A stretch of DNA of 64,000 nt. Source: DATBDM01 sp034664425. Lineage in GTDB: Bacteria; Actinomycetota; Thermoleophilia; Solirubrobacterales; Solirubrobacteraceae. Within the stretch, counting starts at the first letter, position 1, and every line of letters starts with the position of its first letter. Under the pieces are notes generated by a model. It ran no database searches, had not been told where the DNA came from, and worked only from the letters and a program-made list of their open reading frames with translations. Positions 33,700 through 41,910 of this stretch are shown piece by piece. Made by a program: the position numbers and the translations under genes. The DNA is taken from NCBI GenBank assembly GCA_034664425.1, contig JAXDHR010000136.1, positions 1 to 64,000 on the forward strand, in the 5' to 3' direction.

Positions 33700-34722
33700 T
33701 CAAGGTGGTGGCGCCGTCGACGCGCGGACCACCAGCTGCCACGGCTCCAAGCGCCGCTCGGGCCGGTCGGCGCCGGACACCAGCAGCTCAGCGACCGCCG
33801 CGCCCTGCTCTCGAAGCGACTGGCGGATCGTCGTGAGCGGTGGATCGGCACGTGCGGCCTCCGGCCTGTCGTCCCACCCGGTGACCGAGACGTCGCCGGG
33901 GACGCTCAGGCCGCGCGCGCGGAGGGCTGTCAGCGCACCCAGCGCGAGCTCGTCGCTCATGCACAGCAGCGCGGTCGGCGGCGCCGGGCCGTCGAGGAGC
34001 GCGCCCGCGGCCGCCTCACCCGCCCCGCGCTCGTTGAGCGAGACCTCGAACGCGGTCGTCGCCGTGCCGGCGAACCCGCGCAGGCGTTCCCGCGTCACGC
34101 GGTGCGACGCCGGCGCGTCGAGCGCCACGGCGCCATCGCGCCGGGGGTAGCCCAGCGGGAACGAGATCGCGGCAACGCGCCGGTGCCCCAGGTCACGGAG
34201 ATGATCCGCCACGGCCCTGGCCGCCGCCGCATCGTCGATCCCCACGAACGGGCGCCCCGCGAGCACGGGGCTCCCGTGGGTGACCACCGGCAGACCGCGC
34301 CCCTCGACCGCGGCGACGAGCGAGTGACCCTCGGGCAGCGCGAAGATGGCGAAGCCGTCGACGACTGCGGCCAGCACGTGGGCGGCATCCTGCGCGTCGC
34401 CGGTGACCGGCAGCAGCTCGAGCGCGACGCCCGCGCCGGCGCTGCCACGCGCGAAGCCGCGCAGGAACTCCACCGCGCCCAGATCCTCGAACGCGTATGG
34501 AAGCGCCTCGCCGAGGACCACGCCGAGCGCGCCGGAGCGGCCCCGTCGCAGCGAGCGTGCCGTGGCGTGCGGGCCGGGATAACCGAGCTCGGCGGCCGTC
34601 GCGAGGATGTGCCGGCGCAACTCCGCGGACAGCTTCTCCGGCCGGTTGTAGGCGTTCGACACCGTCATCGGCGACACGCCGAGCGCCTCTGCGACGGTGG
34701 CGAGCGTGACCCGGCGGCTCAC
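33700..34722 (-). CDS. LacI family transcriptional repressor
   Basis: Repressor of 340 residues from GTG 34722: MSRRVTLATVAEALGVSPMT, then VSNAYNRPEKLSAELRRHIL, a complete LacI HTH plus hinge (ATARSLRRGRSGALGVVLGE). The periplasmic-binding-like effector domain extends to GDVSVTGWDDRPEAARADPP near the C-terminus. It lies upstream of an MFS gene with a perfect LacI-type palindrome between them, so it most likely controls uptake or efflux of a sugar-like ligand. Confidence 0.95.
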   Translation of the reverse strand: MSRRVTLATVAEALGVSPMTVSNAYNRPEKLSAELRRHILATAAELGYPGPHATARSLRRGRSGALGVVLGEALPYAFEDLGAVEFLRGFARGSAGAGVALELLPVTGDAQDAAHVLAAVVDGFAIFALPEGHSLVAAVEGRGLPVVTHGSPVLAGRPFVGIDDAAAARAVADHLRDLGHRRVAAISFPLGYPRRDGAVALDAPASHRVTRERLRGFAGTATTAFEVSLNERGAGEAAAGALLDGPAPPTALLCMSDELALGALTALRARGLSVPGDVSVTGWDDRPEAARADPPLTTIRQSLREQGAAVAELLVSGADRPERRLEPWQLVVRASTAPPP

Positions 34723-34823
34723 GCCGCCAGACGGTACCGACGCGCAGCCGCGCGCGCCGGTTCCCCAGTCGAAGATGGCGGGTTGTTCCCGGCGGGATTC
34801 CGCGAGCGCGGCGATTCTCCAGC

Positions 34824-35018
34824 TCAGCCGAAGGAGTAGTCGACGATGACTTTGCTCAGAGCGCGCTCGAGGAGCGCGAGCTCCTGATCATCGAGCGGGG
34901 CGACGAACAGCTTCGAGGCGGCGCCCGGCGGGAAGCCGACGCCGCGGCGCGCCGGCTCCGCCGCCTGGGACGACGCGTCGCCAGGCCGGCGCAGGCGGCG
35001 CACGCCAGGGAGGACCAA
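34824..35018 (-). pseudogene. Gap 34723-35172, with a possible MarR-type regulator tail
   Basis: The 450-bp gap holds no intact gene. A minus-strand frame ends with RRPGDASSQAAEPARRG and FVAPLDDQELALLERALSKV, resembling the wing and last helix of MarR proteins, but no upstream HTH is readable in this or adjacent frames. I treat it as a possible remnant of low certainty; the rest of the gap shows nothing I can name. Confidence 0.2.
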
Positions 35019-35172
35019 CCGCGCGGTCGGACCGCGGGGCGCCCTGAGCTCGAAAAACCGCCCGGCAAGCGCGAGTACGCTCGCCGCGCCGGCACGCGAA
35101 ACGCGTCAGGTCTGCGGTCAGCCGCTGCCGGAAGCTTGGTCTTTCCGTCTCGGTCGGTAATCCTCGGACGCC

Positions 35173-36240
35173 ATGAGCACCGCCGCGTCGGCTCCGACAG
35201 CCATCGAGAGACTCGCCGCCCAGTGCGCTGCGCCGCCGGGCTATCTCGACACCGCGACCGTCGGTGTGCCGCCGGCCCCTGCGGTGCGAGCGCTCGGAGA
35301 GGCGACGCGCCGGTGGGCGACGGGGACCCTCGCGATGGACGAGATCGACCGCGACGTCGCCCGGGCGCGTGCGGCGTTCGGGCGCCTCGTCGGTGTGCCG
35401 GCGGCATCGGTCGCGATCGGGGCGCAGGTCTCGACGCTGCTCGCGCCGGTCGCCGCCTCGCTGCGTCCCGGCACGCGCGTCCTGGTCGCCGAGGGCGACT
35501 TCACCTCGCTGCTGTGGCCGTTCGCGGTCCAGCAGGCGCGCGGCGTCCGGCTGCGCGTCGTCGAGCACGGAGATCTGATCGACGCCATCGACGCGACGAC
35601 GGACGTCGTCGCCGTCAGCGCGGTCCAGTCGGCGACGGGGACGCCGGTGGATCTCGATCGCCTGGCCGGTGCGGCGGATGCCCATGGCGCTCGCGTGGTG
35701 CTCGACGCGACGCAGGCCGCCGGGTGGGCGGAGCTCGACGCCGGCCGCTTCTCCCACGTCGTGGTCAGCGCCTACAAGTGGCTGCTATGCCCGCGGGGCG
35801 TCGCCTTCCTCACCGTCCGCGATGCCGACGTCGATCCCGACCTGCTGGCGCATGGCGCGGGGTGGTACGCGGGTGAGGACCCCTGGGCCACCTGCTACGG
35901 GACCGAGCTGCGGCTGGCCGCCGACGCCCGGCGCTTCGACGCCTCGCCGGCCTGGGCGCTCTGGGGCGCCGCGGCGGAGTCGCTCGAGGCGATCGCGGCC
36001 GTCGGCGTCGCGCCGATCGCCGCGCATGACCTCGCCCTCGCGGCGCGCCTGCGCGACGCGGCCGGCCTGCCGCCGATGACGTCGCCGATCGTGCGCGTCG
36101 AGCGCCCCAATGTGGCCGCCCGGCTGGCGCAGGCGGGCATCGCCGCCGCGGTTCGCGGCGGCGCGTCCCGGCTCGCTGTGCACCTGTACACGACCGGCGA
36201 CGACATCGACCGCGCGCTCGCGGCGCTGGCCGCCGGCTGA
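35173..36240 (+). CDS. Class V aminotransferase-fold PLP enzyme
   Basis: PLP-dependent enzyme of 355 residues in the cysteine desulfurase/isopenicillin N epimerase-like branch. N-terminus GYLDTATVGVPPAPAVRALG; Asp in VVLDATQAAGWAELDAG; Schiff-base lysine in HVVVSAYKWLLCPRGVAFLT near residue 200. The usual C-terminal domain is short. It is convergent with the FadR gene, one base apart. Reaction unknown; it may belong to the adjacent catabolic region but has no WTGTCNGACNT site in front of it. Confidence 0.85.
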   Translation: MSTAASAPTAIERLAAQCAAPPGYLDTATVGVPPAPAVRALGEATRRWATGTLAMDEIDRDVARARAAFGRLVGVPAASVAIGAQVSTLLAPVAASLRPGTRVLVAEGDFTSLLWPFAVQQARGVRLRVVEHGDLIDAIDATTDVVAVSAVQSATGTPVDLDRLAGAADAHGARVVLDATQAAGWAELDAGRFSHVVVSAYKWLLCPRGVAFLTVRDADVDPDLLAHGAGWYAGEDPWATCYGTELRLAADARRFDASPAWALWGAAAESLEAIAAVGVAPIAAHDLALAARLRDAAGLPPMTSPIVRVERPNVAARLAQAGIAAAVRGGASRLAVHLYTTGDDIDRALAALAAG

Positions 36241-36241
36241 G

Positions 36242-37024
36242 CTACGGCCGGGCGTGGCGCTCGTAGCGCCAGGCCTTCTCGTACATGGGTCGCAGGAACC
36301 CGAGGTGCTCGTGCATGAGCTGGGCCGCGCCGTCCTCGTCGCCCTCACCGACGATCGCGGCCAGCGCGCGATGGTCCTCGTTGATGCGCTGATGGAAACG
36401 ACGGCCCAGCGTCGAGCGCTTGAGATGGGTCTGGAGCACGGAGAACACCGGCTGGGCCGCGATCGAGAGCAGCGTGTTGCCGGAGGCGATCACCATCGCG
36501 GAGTGGAAGTCCTTGTTGTGGATGAACTGCTCGTCCGTGCCGAGCTCGAAGGGGTGAGCGGGGATCGCCGCCGCCAGCGCGGCCAGCACGGTCTCGTCGT
36601 GCCGGCGGGCGGCGAGTCGGGCCGCGGGCACTTCGAGCAGCTCGCGCGCCTCGAGGAACTCGTCGAGGGAGATGTCTTCGGAACGGCTCAGCAGGTTGAT
36701 GTTCGAGCTCAGGAACTCGGAGATGTGATCGACCGTGGGAAGCGTGACGAAACTGCCGCCGCTCGCACCCTTGGTCGTGCTGATCAGCGCCTGCGCCGAG
36801 AGCACGCGCAGCGCCTCCCGGATCGTGGGGCGGCTGACTCCGAACTGGACCGCGAGCGCGGCCTCGTTCGGCAGGCGCTGCGCCGGTCCCATCTCGCCGG
36901 CCATGATCAGCTCGCGCAGCTGGTCGGCCACCTGCTCGTAGGCTTTGCGCACCCGGCGGACGGGCACGATGCCGGTCGTGTCGGCCACCGTGCGGCCGAC
37001 TGTACCACCGCTTTGGCCTGGCAT
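36242..37024 (-). CDS. FadR-subfamily GntR transcriptional regulator (paralogue 1)
   Basis: Regulator of about 260 residues from ATG 37024 (MPGQSGGTVGRTVADTTGIV); starts at 36988 and 37057 are also possible, the last lying inside a predicted operator. The winged HTH reads VRRVRKAYEQVADQLRELIM with FGVSRPTIREALRVLSAQAL; the FCD effector domain includes ISLDEFLEARELLEVPAARL, NKDFHSAMVIASGNTLL and INEDHRALAAIVGEGDED with metal/ligand His positions. It is strongly similar to the protein at 51908-52666. It is divergent from the glutamine-synthetase-like gene, with two operator copies between. Confidence 0.93.
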   Translation of the reverse strand: MPGQSGGTVGRTVADTTGIVPVRRVRKAYEQVADQLRELIMAGEMGPAQRLPNEAALAVQFGVSRPTIREALRVLSAQALISTTKGASGGSFVTLPTVDHISEFLSSNINLLSRSEDISLDEFLEARELLEVPAARLAARRHDETVLAALAAAIPAHPFELGTDEQFIHNKDFHSAMVIASGNTLLSIAAQPVFSVLQTHLKRSTLGRRFHQRINEDHRALAAIVGEGDEDGAAQLMHEHLGFLRPMYEKAWRYERHARP

Positions 37025-37046
37025 TCGCATCCACCGTGCCAGCCTG

Positions 37047-37057
37047 ATGTCCGACAT
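37047..37057. promoter_or_regulatory. FadR-type operator, site 1
   Basis: ATGTCCGACAT, a perfect palindrome around one central base, 23 bp before the chosen FadR start and 106 bp before the glutamine-synthetase-like gene. The GTN3AC core fits the general FadR-subfamily operator pattern. One of seven related intergenic sites in the window. Confidence 0.7.
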
Positions 37058-37104
37058 TCGACTCCTTCCCGGGTGACACCGGGTTTGCGGGTAGCGTGCC
37101 GCCG

Positions 37105-37115
37105 TTGTCGGACAT
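37105..37115. promoter_or_regulatory. FadR-type operator, site 2
   Basis: TTGTCGGACAT, second copy in the same divergent region, 58 bp centre-to-centre from site 1 and 48 bp before the glutamine-synthetase-like start. The core TGTCGGACA is perfectly symmetrical. Confidence 0.7.
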
Positions 37116-37162
37116 CGACGGGCCCTCCGCCGGATGCTGGTCCGGCATGCGAAGATCGCGGC

Positions 37163-38518
37163 GTGCCCACGCCGCTCGCCTCCGCCACGCACGATCGCTG
37201 CGAGCCCGGCGACGAGCTCGTCGCCTTCCTCTATCCCGACGTCTCGGGCCTCAACCGGGGCCGCGCGGTTCCCGCGCGTGACCTCGAGCGGCGGCTGGCC
37301 ACCGGCGTCGGATGGGTCCCGGCCGATCAGGCCATCACGGTCCTCGGCCCGCTCGCGGAGCCCAACCCCTGGGGCACGATCGGCGATCTGCGGCTCGTCC
37401 CGGCACCTGCGACGCGCACGCGCGTGGACCTCTGGCCCGACCGCGCCCCGCTGCACTTCTACCTGTGCGAGGCCCGCACGCTGGACGGCGAGCCATGGGA
37501 TGCCTGCCCCCGAGCGCTCCTGCGCAGGATGCTGCAGCAGTTCGCCGAGGAGACCGGCCTGTCGCTGTGGGCGGCCTTCGAGCACGAGTTCGTCCTGCAA
37601 GGCCACATCCCGGCTCCGGCTCCGCCGTTCAGCATGGAGTCGCTGCGGCTCGCGGAGCCCTTCGGGACGCAGCTGTCGGCCGCGCTGCGGCTCGCCGGCC
37701 AGGAGCTCGAGACCTTCCTGCCCGAGTACGGCGACGACCAGTTCGAGGTCACGTGCACGCCGCGCGAGGGGCTGGAAGCGGCGGATTCGGCGTCCATCGT
37801 CCGCGAGCTCGTGCGCGACGTGGCACGCCGACAGGGCTGGCGCGCGAGCTTCGCGCCGATCGTCCGGCCGGAGGGATCGGGCAACGGCCTGCACGTCCAC
37901 ATGAGCTTCCGGGAGGCCGACGGTGCACCCGCGATGCACGACGACTCGCGACCGGGAGGCCTCGCCCTCGTCGGCGCCCGCTTCGCCGCCGGCATCCTGC
38001 GCCACCTGCCCGCGCTGTGCGCCGTCGCCGCGCCCACCACCGTCTCCTACCTACGCCTCCGGCCACATCGTTGGAGCGCGGCGACGTCGGGACTGGCCGA
38101 GGCCAACCGGGAGGCCGTCTTGCGCATCCCCACGGCGGTCGCCTTCGGCGGGGCCACCGCGGCCGAGGGCACTCGCCTCGAGCTGCGCGTCGCCGACGGC
38201 GCGGCGTCGCCGCACCTGGTGCTCGCGCTGGCCGTCGCGGCGGGGCTCGAGGGGATACGCGAGGCGCTCGAGCCGCCGCCCGTGCTGTCGGGCAACCTCG
38301 ACGAGCTTGCGCCCGACGAGCGTGCGCGCCTGGGTCTCGACGCCGTCCCGCGGTCGCTCGGGCAGGCCCTCGACGCCTTCCTCGCAGACGAGCTGTTCCG
38401 CGCCGTCGTCTCCGACGACCTCCGCAGCGCCTTCGCGTCGATGAAGCGCGCCGAGCTCGCCCTGCTCGATGACGTCTCCGACGAGGACGCCTGCGCGCGC
38501 TATGCGGCCCGTTACTGA
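37163..38518 (+). CDS. Glutamine synthetase-like ligase (gamma-glutamyl-amine synthetase type)
   Basis: Glutamine-synthetase fold protein of 451 residues from GTG 37163 (PTPLASATHDRCEPGDELVA). The beta-grasp domain contains YPDVSGLNRGRAVPARDLE, like PuuA and GlnA4 rather than GlnA. Catalytic-domain features: LWAAFEHEFVLQG (metal Glu), YGDDQFEVTCTP, NGLHVHMSFREADG (His), and LRPHRWSAATSG (Arg), then TRLELRVADGAASPHLVLAL. Such enzymes join glutamate to an amine using ATP. Divergent from a FadR gene through two operators, and convergent with the operon on the other strand, it fits a role in amine activation or nitrogen recovery. The amine is not known. Confidence 0.85.
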   Translation: MPTPLASATHDRCEPGDELVAFLYPDVSGLNRGRAVPARDLERRLATGVGWVPADQAITVLGPLAEPNPWGTIGDLRLVPAPATRTRVDLWPDRAPLHFYLCEARTLDGEPWDACPRALLRRMLQQFAEETGLSLWAAFEHEFVLQGHIPAPAPPFSMESLRLAEPFGTQLSAALRLAGQELETFLPEYGDDQFEVTCTPREGLEAADSASIVRELVRDVARRQGWRASFAPIVRPEGSGNGLHVHMSFREADGAPAMHDDSRPGGLALVGARFAAGILRHLPALCAVAAPTTVSYLRLRPHRWSAATSGLAEANREAVLRIPTAVAFGGATAAEGTRLELRVADGAASPHLVLALAVAAGLEGIREALEPPPVLSGNLDELAPDERARLGLDAVPRSLGQALDAFLADELFRAVVSDDLRSAFASMKRAELALLDDVSDEDACARYAARY

Positions 38519-38523
38519 GGCGC

Positions 38524-38541
38524 GCTCCCCGGCCGGGGCGC
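38524..38541. terminator. GC hairpin between convergent genes
   Basis: The sequence from 38527 to 38538 (CCCCGG then CCGGGG) can fold with two further outer GC pairs across a mismatch, six bases after the ligase stop and about 30 bp before the convergent stop at 38573. It may terminate both transcripts; symmetric GC runs also occur by chance in this DNA. Confidence 0.35.
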
Positions 38542-38572
38542 CCGGCGCGTAACGGCTCCCGGCAGCCCGTCG

Positions 38573-39382
38573 CTACGCCGCGTCGGCGCTCCCGTTGTCC
38601 CAGTCCTCGAGCGCGAACCCCGCGTCGCCGAGGGCCTCGACGACCGCGGCCTCGCGCTCGCTCGCGCAGACGCAGAGCACGCCGCCGCCGTGGCCGTCGT
38701 CGCGGCGCAGCGCCGCCGCCACGGCCACCGGCGGCTGGAGGTGGTTGCCCTGGTGGCCCAGCGAGGGATAGGTGTCGCGCACGCCGACGAGCGAGCCGCC
38801 CGCGCTGCGGATCAGCATCGAGAGCGAGACGAAGTGTCCCTCGTCCCAGTCGGGCTCGGGTCCGTCGGCGGCGGCGCCGGCGAGCTGGCCGAGCACGAGC
38901 GCGGGGGAGGGGCGCGACCCCCACAGCCGGCCGGTCCGGAGGTTGGCGACGAGCACCGCGTCGGGGGCCGCCGCGGCGACGCGCTCGAGCAGCGTCACCA
39001 CCGACTCGGCCGTCCAGGGCCCGGCGACGGGCACGACCGCGAGCCGGCCATCCGACAGCGTGCGGACGGCGCGCGCGACCGCTCCCGACGCGGTGCCCGA
39101 GGTCGCGGCGTCGGGGGCGATCGGCAGCTCGAGCCGGTAGTCCAGCCGCGACGCCTCCGAGGGCGGGAGTCCCGGATCGTGGCCGGGGCCGACGAGCGTG
39201 CTTCGCGCCTCGCGGGCCACGTGATCCTGGTCGACGGGCTCGCCCGCCCGCTCGCGGATGCCGAACGCGCGCAGCGCGACGCACCCCCAGAACGCCCCGC
39301 ACAGCTGGTCCTTCTGGGGCATCTCGGCCTCGTGGACCGCGGCGAGCGAGTCCGGTCCGAACAGGGTGATCTGGGCGCTCAT
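38573..39382 (-). CDS. Uncharacterised protein with conserved Cys and His, last gene of the catabolic operon
   Basis: Protein of 269 residues that I cannot assign. It begins MSAQITLFGPDSLAAVHEAE; QLCGAFWGCVALRAFG near residue 30 looks like a Q...C nucleophile region of papain-like enzymes, and DEGHFVSLSMLIRSAGGSL near 185 supplies a His, followed by DTYPSLGHQGNHLQPP. This pattern may be a cysteine hydrolase or amidase, but that is speculation. The ATG overlaps the nitrilase stop (ATGA). It is the 3' end of a run of eight minus-strand genes beginning with the APC permease. Confidence 0.6.
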   Translation of the reverse strand: MSAQITLFGPDSLAAVHEAEMPQKDQLCGAFWGCVALRAFGIRERAGEPVDQDHVAREARSTLVGPGHDPGLPPSEASRLDYRLELPIAPDAATSGTASGAVARAVRTLSDGRLAVVPVAGPWTAESVVTLLERVAAAAPDAVLVANLRTGRLWGSRPSPALVLGQLAGAAADGPEPDWDEGHFVSLSMLIRSAGGSLVGVRDTYPSLGHQGNHLQPPVAVAAALRRDDGHGGGVLCVCASEREAAVVEALGDAGFALEDWDNGSADAA

Positions 39383-40242
39383 CGCGTGTGAGCCTCCGTG
39401 CGGTTCAGGATCGGGGCGTAGAGCTCGGGACGGCGGTCGTCGAAGAGGCTGACGGAGTAGCCGCCGTCGCCCGGCCGGCGGGTCTTGGCACGAGCCAGCC
39501 CGAGCTCGAGGTCGCAGGACACGAGCGCCTCGGCGGCGCCGGCCTCGGCGATCCGCCGGCCACCCGGATCGACGATCTGGCTCCAGCCGAAGAACGACGT
39601 TCCGGCCTCGTCGCCGCACCGGTTGGCGGTGAGGAAGAACACGGCGTTCTCGCACGCCCGCGCGCGCGTCATGAACTCGGCGACCTCGCGCGCCTGCAGG
39701 GGCGAGTTCGTCGGGTGGGCGATGATGTCCGCCCCCTCGAGCGCGAGCACGCGGGATATCTCCGGGAAGCGCCAGTCGTAGCAGATCTCGAGCCCGATCC
39801 GGCCGACCGCGGTGTCGAAGACCTCATACGGCTCCTCGCCCGGGACGGTGAAGCGATCGACCCCGATGCAGGCGATGTGGGACTTGCGGTAGCGGCCGAT
39901 GAGACCGTCGGGCCCGAGCAGCACCGCCGTGTTGCGCAGCGCGTCCCCGTCGGCCTCGAGCATGCCCACGACGCAGTGGAGTCCGGTCCGGGCGCAGGCC
40001 GCGGCGAGCGCGTCGGTCGACGGCCCGGGGATCGTCTCGGCGCAGCGGCCCGCCGACTCGGCGTCCTCGAACATGTAGCCCGTCAGCGCGCACTCGGGGA
40101 AGACGACGAGATCGCATCCGGCGGACGCGGCCTCCTCGAGCCGCGCGAGGCAGCCGGCGAGGTTGCCCGCGACGTCCGCGAGCTGCGGGTCGGTCTGCGC
40201 GACGGCCGCACGCACGACGGCGGGTGACGCTAGCGGACGCAC
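39379..40242 (-). CDS. Nitrilase/carbon-nitrogen hydrolase superfamily protein
   Basis: Amidase or carbamoylase of 287 residues. The catalytic triad is visible: Glu in DLVVFPECALTGYMFED, Lys in LIGRYRKSHIACIGVD, Cys in GLEICYDWRFPEISRV. Length and motifs match the carbon-nitrogen hydrolase family (nitrilase, N-carbamoyl amino acid amidohydrolase). GTG 40242 overlaps the ThDP-enzyme stop by 13 bp; its own stop overlaps the next start. It probably hydrolyses an amide or carbamoyl bond of the operon's substrate. Confidence 0.9.
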   Translation of the reverse strand: MRPLASPAVVRAAVAQTDPQLADVAGNLAGCLARLEEAASAGCDLVVFPECALTGYMFEDAESAGRCAETIPGPSTDALAAACARTGLHCVVGMLEADGDALRNTAVLLGPDGLIGRYRKSHIACIGVDRFTVPGEEPYEVFDTAVGRIGLEICYDWRFPEISRVLALEGADIIAHPTNSPLQAREVAEFMTRARACENAVFFLTANRCGDEAGTSFFGWSQIVDPGGRRIAEAGAAEALVSCDLELGLARAKTRRPGDGGYSVSLFDDRRPELYAPILNRTEAHTR

Positions 40243-41888
40243 GGGGCGCGCTCCTTCCTGCCGGTGGGGGCGCCGGCGGTCCTGATCGCGTGCTGGAGCG
40301 CCTGGTACTCGGCACCGGTGAGGCGGACGTCGACGACGGCGGGTCCAGGGGCCTGCAGCGCCGCCGCCACAGCCTCGCGGACCTCGGCGACGTTCTCGGC
40401 GACGACTCCGGAGGCGCCCAGCGAGCGCGCGTAGCCTGCGGCGTCGACCGCGCCGAAGTCGACGGCGGCCGGGGGGTAGCCGCGGTCGGCCTGCTTGATG
40501 CGGATGAGGCTCAGGCTCGCGTCGTTGAGGACGACGACGACCACGCGCGCTCCCGTTCGCACTGCGGTCTCGAGCTCCGCGCCGTGCATGAGGAACCCGC
40601 CGTCGCCGGTGAACGCGATCACCGGCTCGGCAGGGCGGGCGAGCGCGGCGGCGACCGCCGCGGGCACGGCGAAGCCCATGCTGGCCAGGCCGTTTGAGAT
40701 CAGGAAGCGCCGCGGCCGCTGGACGCGCCAGCCCCAGGTGACAGCGAACATGTGCGCCCCCGCGTCGACCGTGACGGTCGCCGGCTCCGGCGCGGCGGAG
40801 CGGACGGCGGCGACGACGTCGAGCGCGCTCAGCGTCCCCGGCTCGGCGACTCGCAGGGCGCCGAGCATGGCCTCGCGGAGCGCGCCGATCTCGACGGCGT
40901 CCCACGACGCCGTCACGTGGTCGAGGCGCTCCGCGAGCGCGTGCACGAGCGCCGCGACGTCGCCGGTCGCGGTCCGCTCGGCGCGCAGGCCCGGCACGTC
41001 CTCGCCGTGCCGGCGCAGCGCCACGACGCGGCCGGGGAAGCTCCAGGGGCGGGGCAGGAGCTCGACCGGATCGACGCCCAGTGAGATCAGCACGTCCGCC
41101 GCCTCGAGCACCTCGGCCTCGACTGCCGCGTTGGTGACGATGCCGCACCACAGCGGATGGCGCTCGGGGAAGGCGCCCTTCGCCTTGTAGGTGCTCAGCA
41201 CCGGAGCGCCGAGGCGCTCCACCAGCGCGACGAGCTCCTCCTGCGCGGCGTCGAGCGCCTCGTCGCCCACCAGCACGACGGGACGCCGGGCGCCGGCGAC
41301 GGCTTCCGCGATCGCCGAGAGCTCCGGCTCGGCCCGCGGCTCCGGAGCGGCCGGCGCCGCCCTCGCGGCGGCGGGCGCGGCGGGCGCGAGCGCGACCTCG
41401 CGTGGCAGCGACAGGTGCACCGGACCGGGCGCGGCGGCCGCTGCGATCGAGAGCGCCTGGTGCACCGCCGACGCGGCGGTGTCCGGGGTCAGCAGGGCCT
41501 GCCACTTGACGACGGGCGCGAGCAGCGCGGCGTGGTCGAGGACCTGGTGGCCCGACGTCCCGAGCTCGTCCTCGGCGAAGCGGTCGCTGATGACGATCAC
41601 CGCGCTCTGGTCGAGCCACGCGTGCGCGATGCCGTTGACGGCGTTCGCGACGCCCGGCCCGAGGCCGACGAGCAGCGTCGCCGGCCGGCCCGTGAGATCC
41701 GCGTAGGTCGCCGCCATGAACGCGGCCCCGCCTTCCGAGCGTGCGAGGACCACCGCGACCGAGCGGCGCGCGAGCGCGTCGATCAGCTCGAGGTTGCTCC
41801 CGCCCCCCGGGAAGGCGAAGACGCGACCGGCGCCGCGCTCGCCGATCGCGTCGGCGATGACCTCCGCGACGGTGGCCGCGCGCGTCAT
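40230..41888 (-). CDS. ThDP-dependent enzyme, acetolactate synthase large-subunit-like
   Basis: Three-domain thiamine diphosphate enzyme of 552 residues. The activating Glu is in VVLARSEGGAAFMAATYADL near residue 51; the ThDP-magnesium motif is VIAFTGDGGFLMHGAELETA through NDASLSLIRIKQ near 430-465. Between them is the central FAD/transhydrogenase-type domain. Family members include acetolactate synthase, glyoxylate carboligase, benzoylformate decarboxylase and sulfoacetaldehyde acetyltransferase; placement in a catabolic operon favours a decarboxylase or carboligase rather than amino-acid biosynthesis (no ilvN beside it). Confidence 0.87.
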   Translation of the reverse strand: MTRAATVAEVIADAIGERGAGRVFAFPGGGSNLELIDALARRSVAVVLARSEGGAAFMAATYADLTGRPATLLVGLGPGVANAVNGIAHAWLDQSAVIVISDRFAEDELGTSGHQVLDHAALLAPVVKWQALLTPDTAASAVHQALSIAAAAAPGPVHLSLPREVALAPAAPAAARAAPAAPEPRAEPELSAIAEAVAGARRPVVLVGDEALDAAQEELVALVERLGAPVLSTYKAKGAFPERHPLWCGIVTNAAVEAEVLEAADVLISLGVDPVELLPRPWSFPGRVVALRRHGEDVPGLRAERTATGDVAALVHALAERLDHVTASWDAVEIGALREAMLGALRVAEPGTLSALDVVAAVRSAAPEPATVTVDAGAHMFAVTWGWRVQRPRRFLISNGLASMGFAVPAAVAAALARPAEPVIAFTGDGGFLMHGAELETAVRTGARVVVVVLNDASLSLIRIKQADRGYPPAAVDFGAVDAAGYARSLGASGVVAENVAEVREAVAAALQAPGPAVVDVRLTGAEYQALQHAIRTAGAPTGRKERAPCVR

Positions 41889-41910
41889 CGCCGAGGCGTG
41901 CCCCCGCCGC

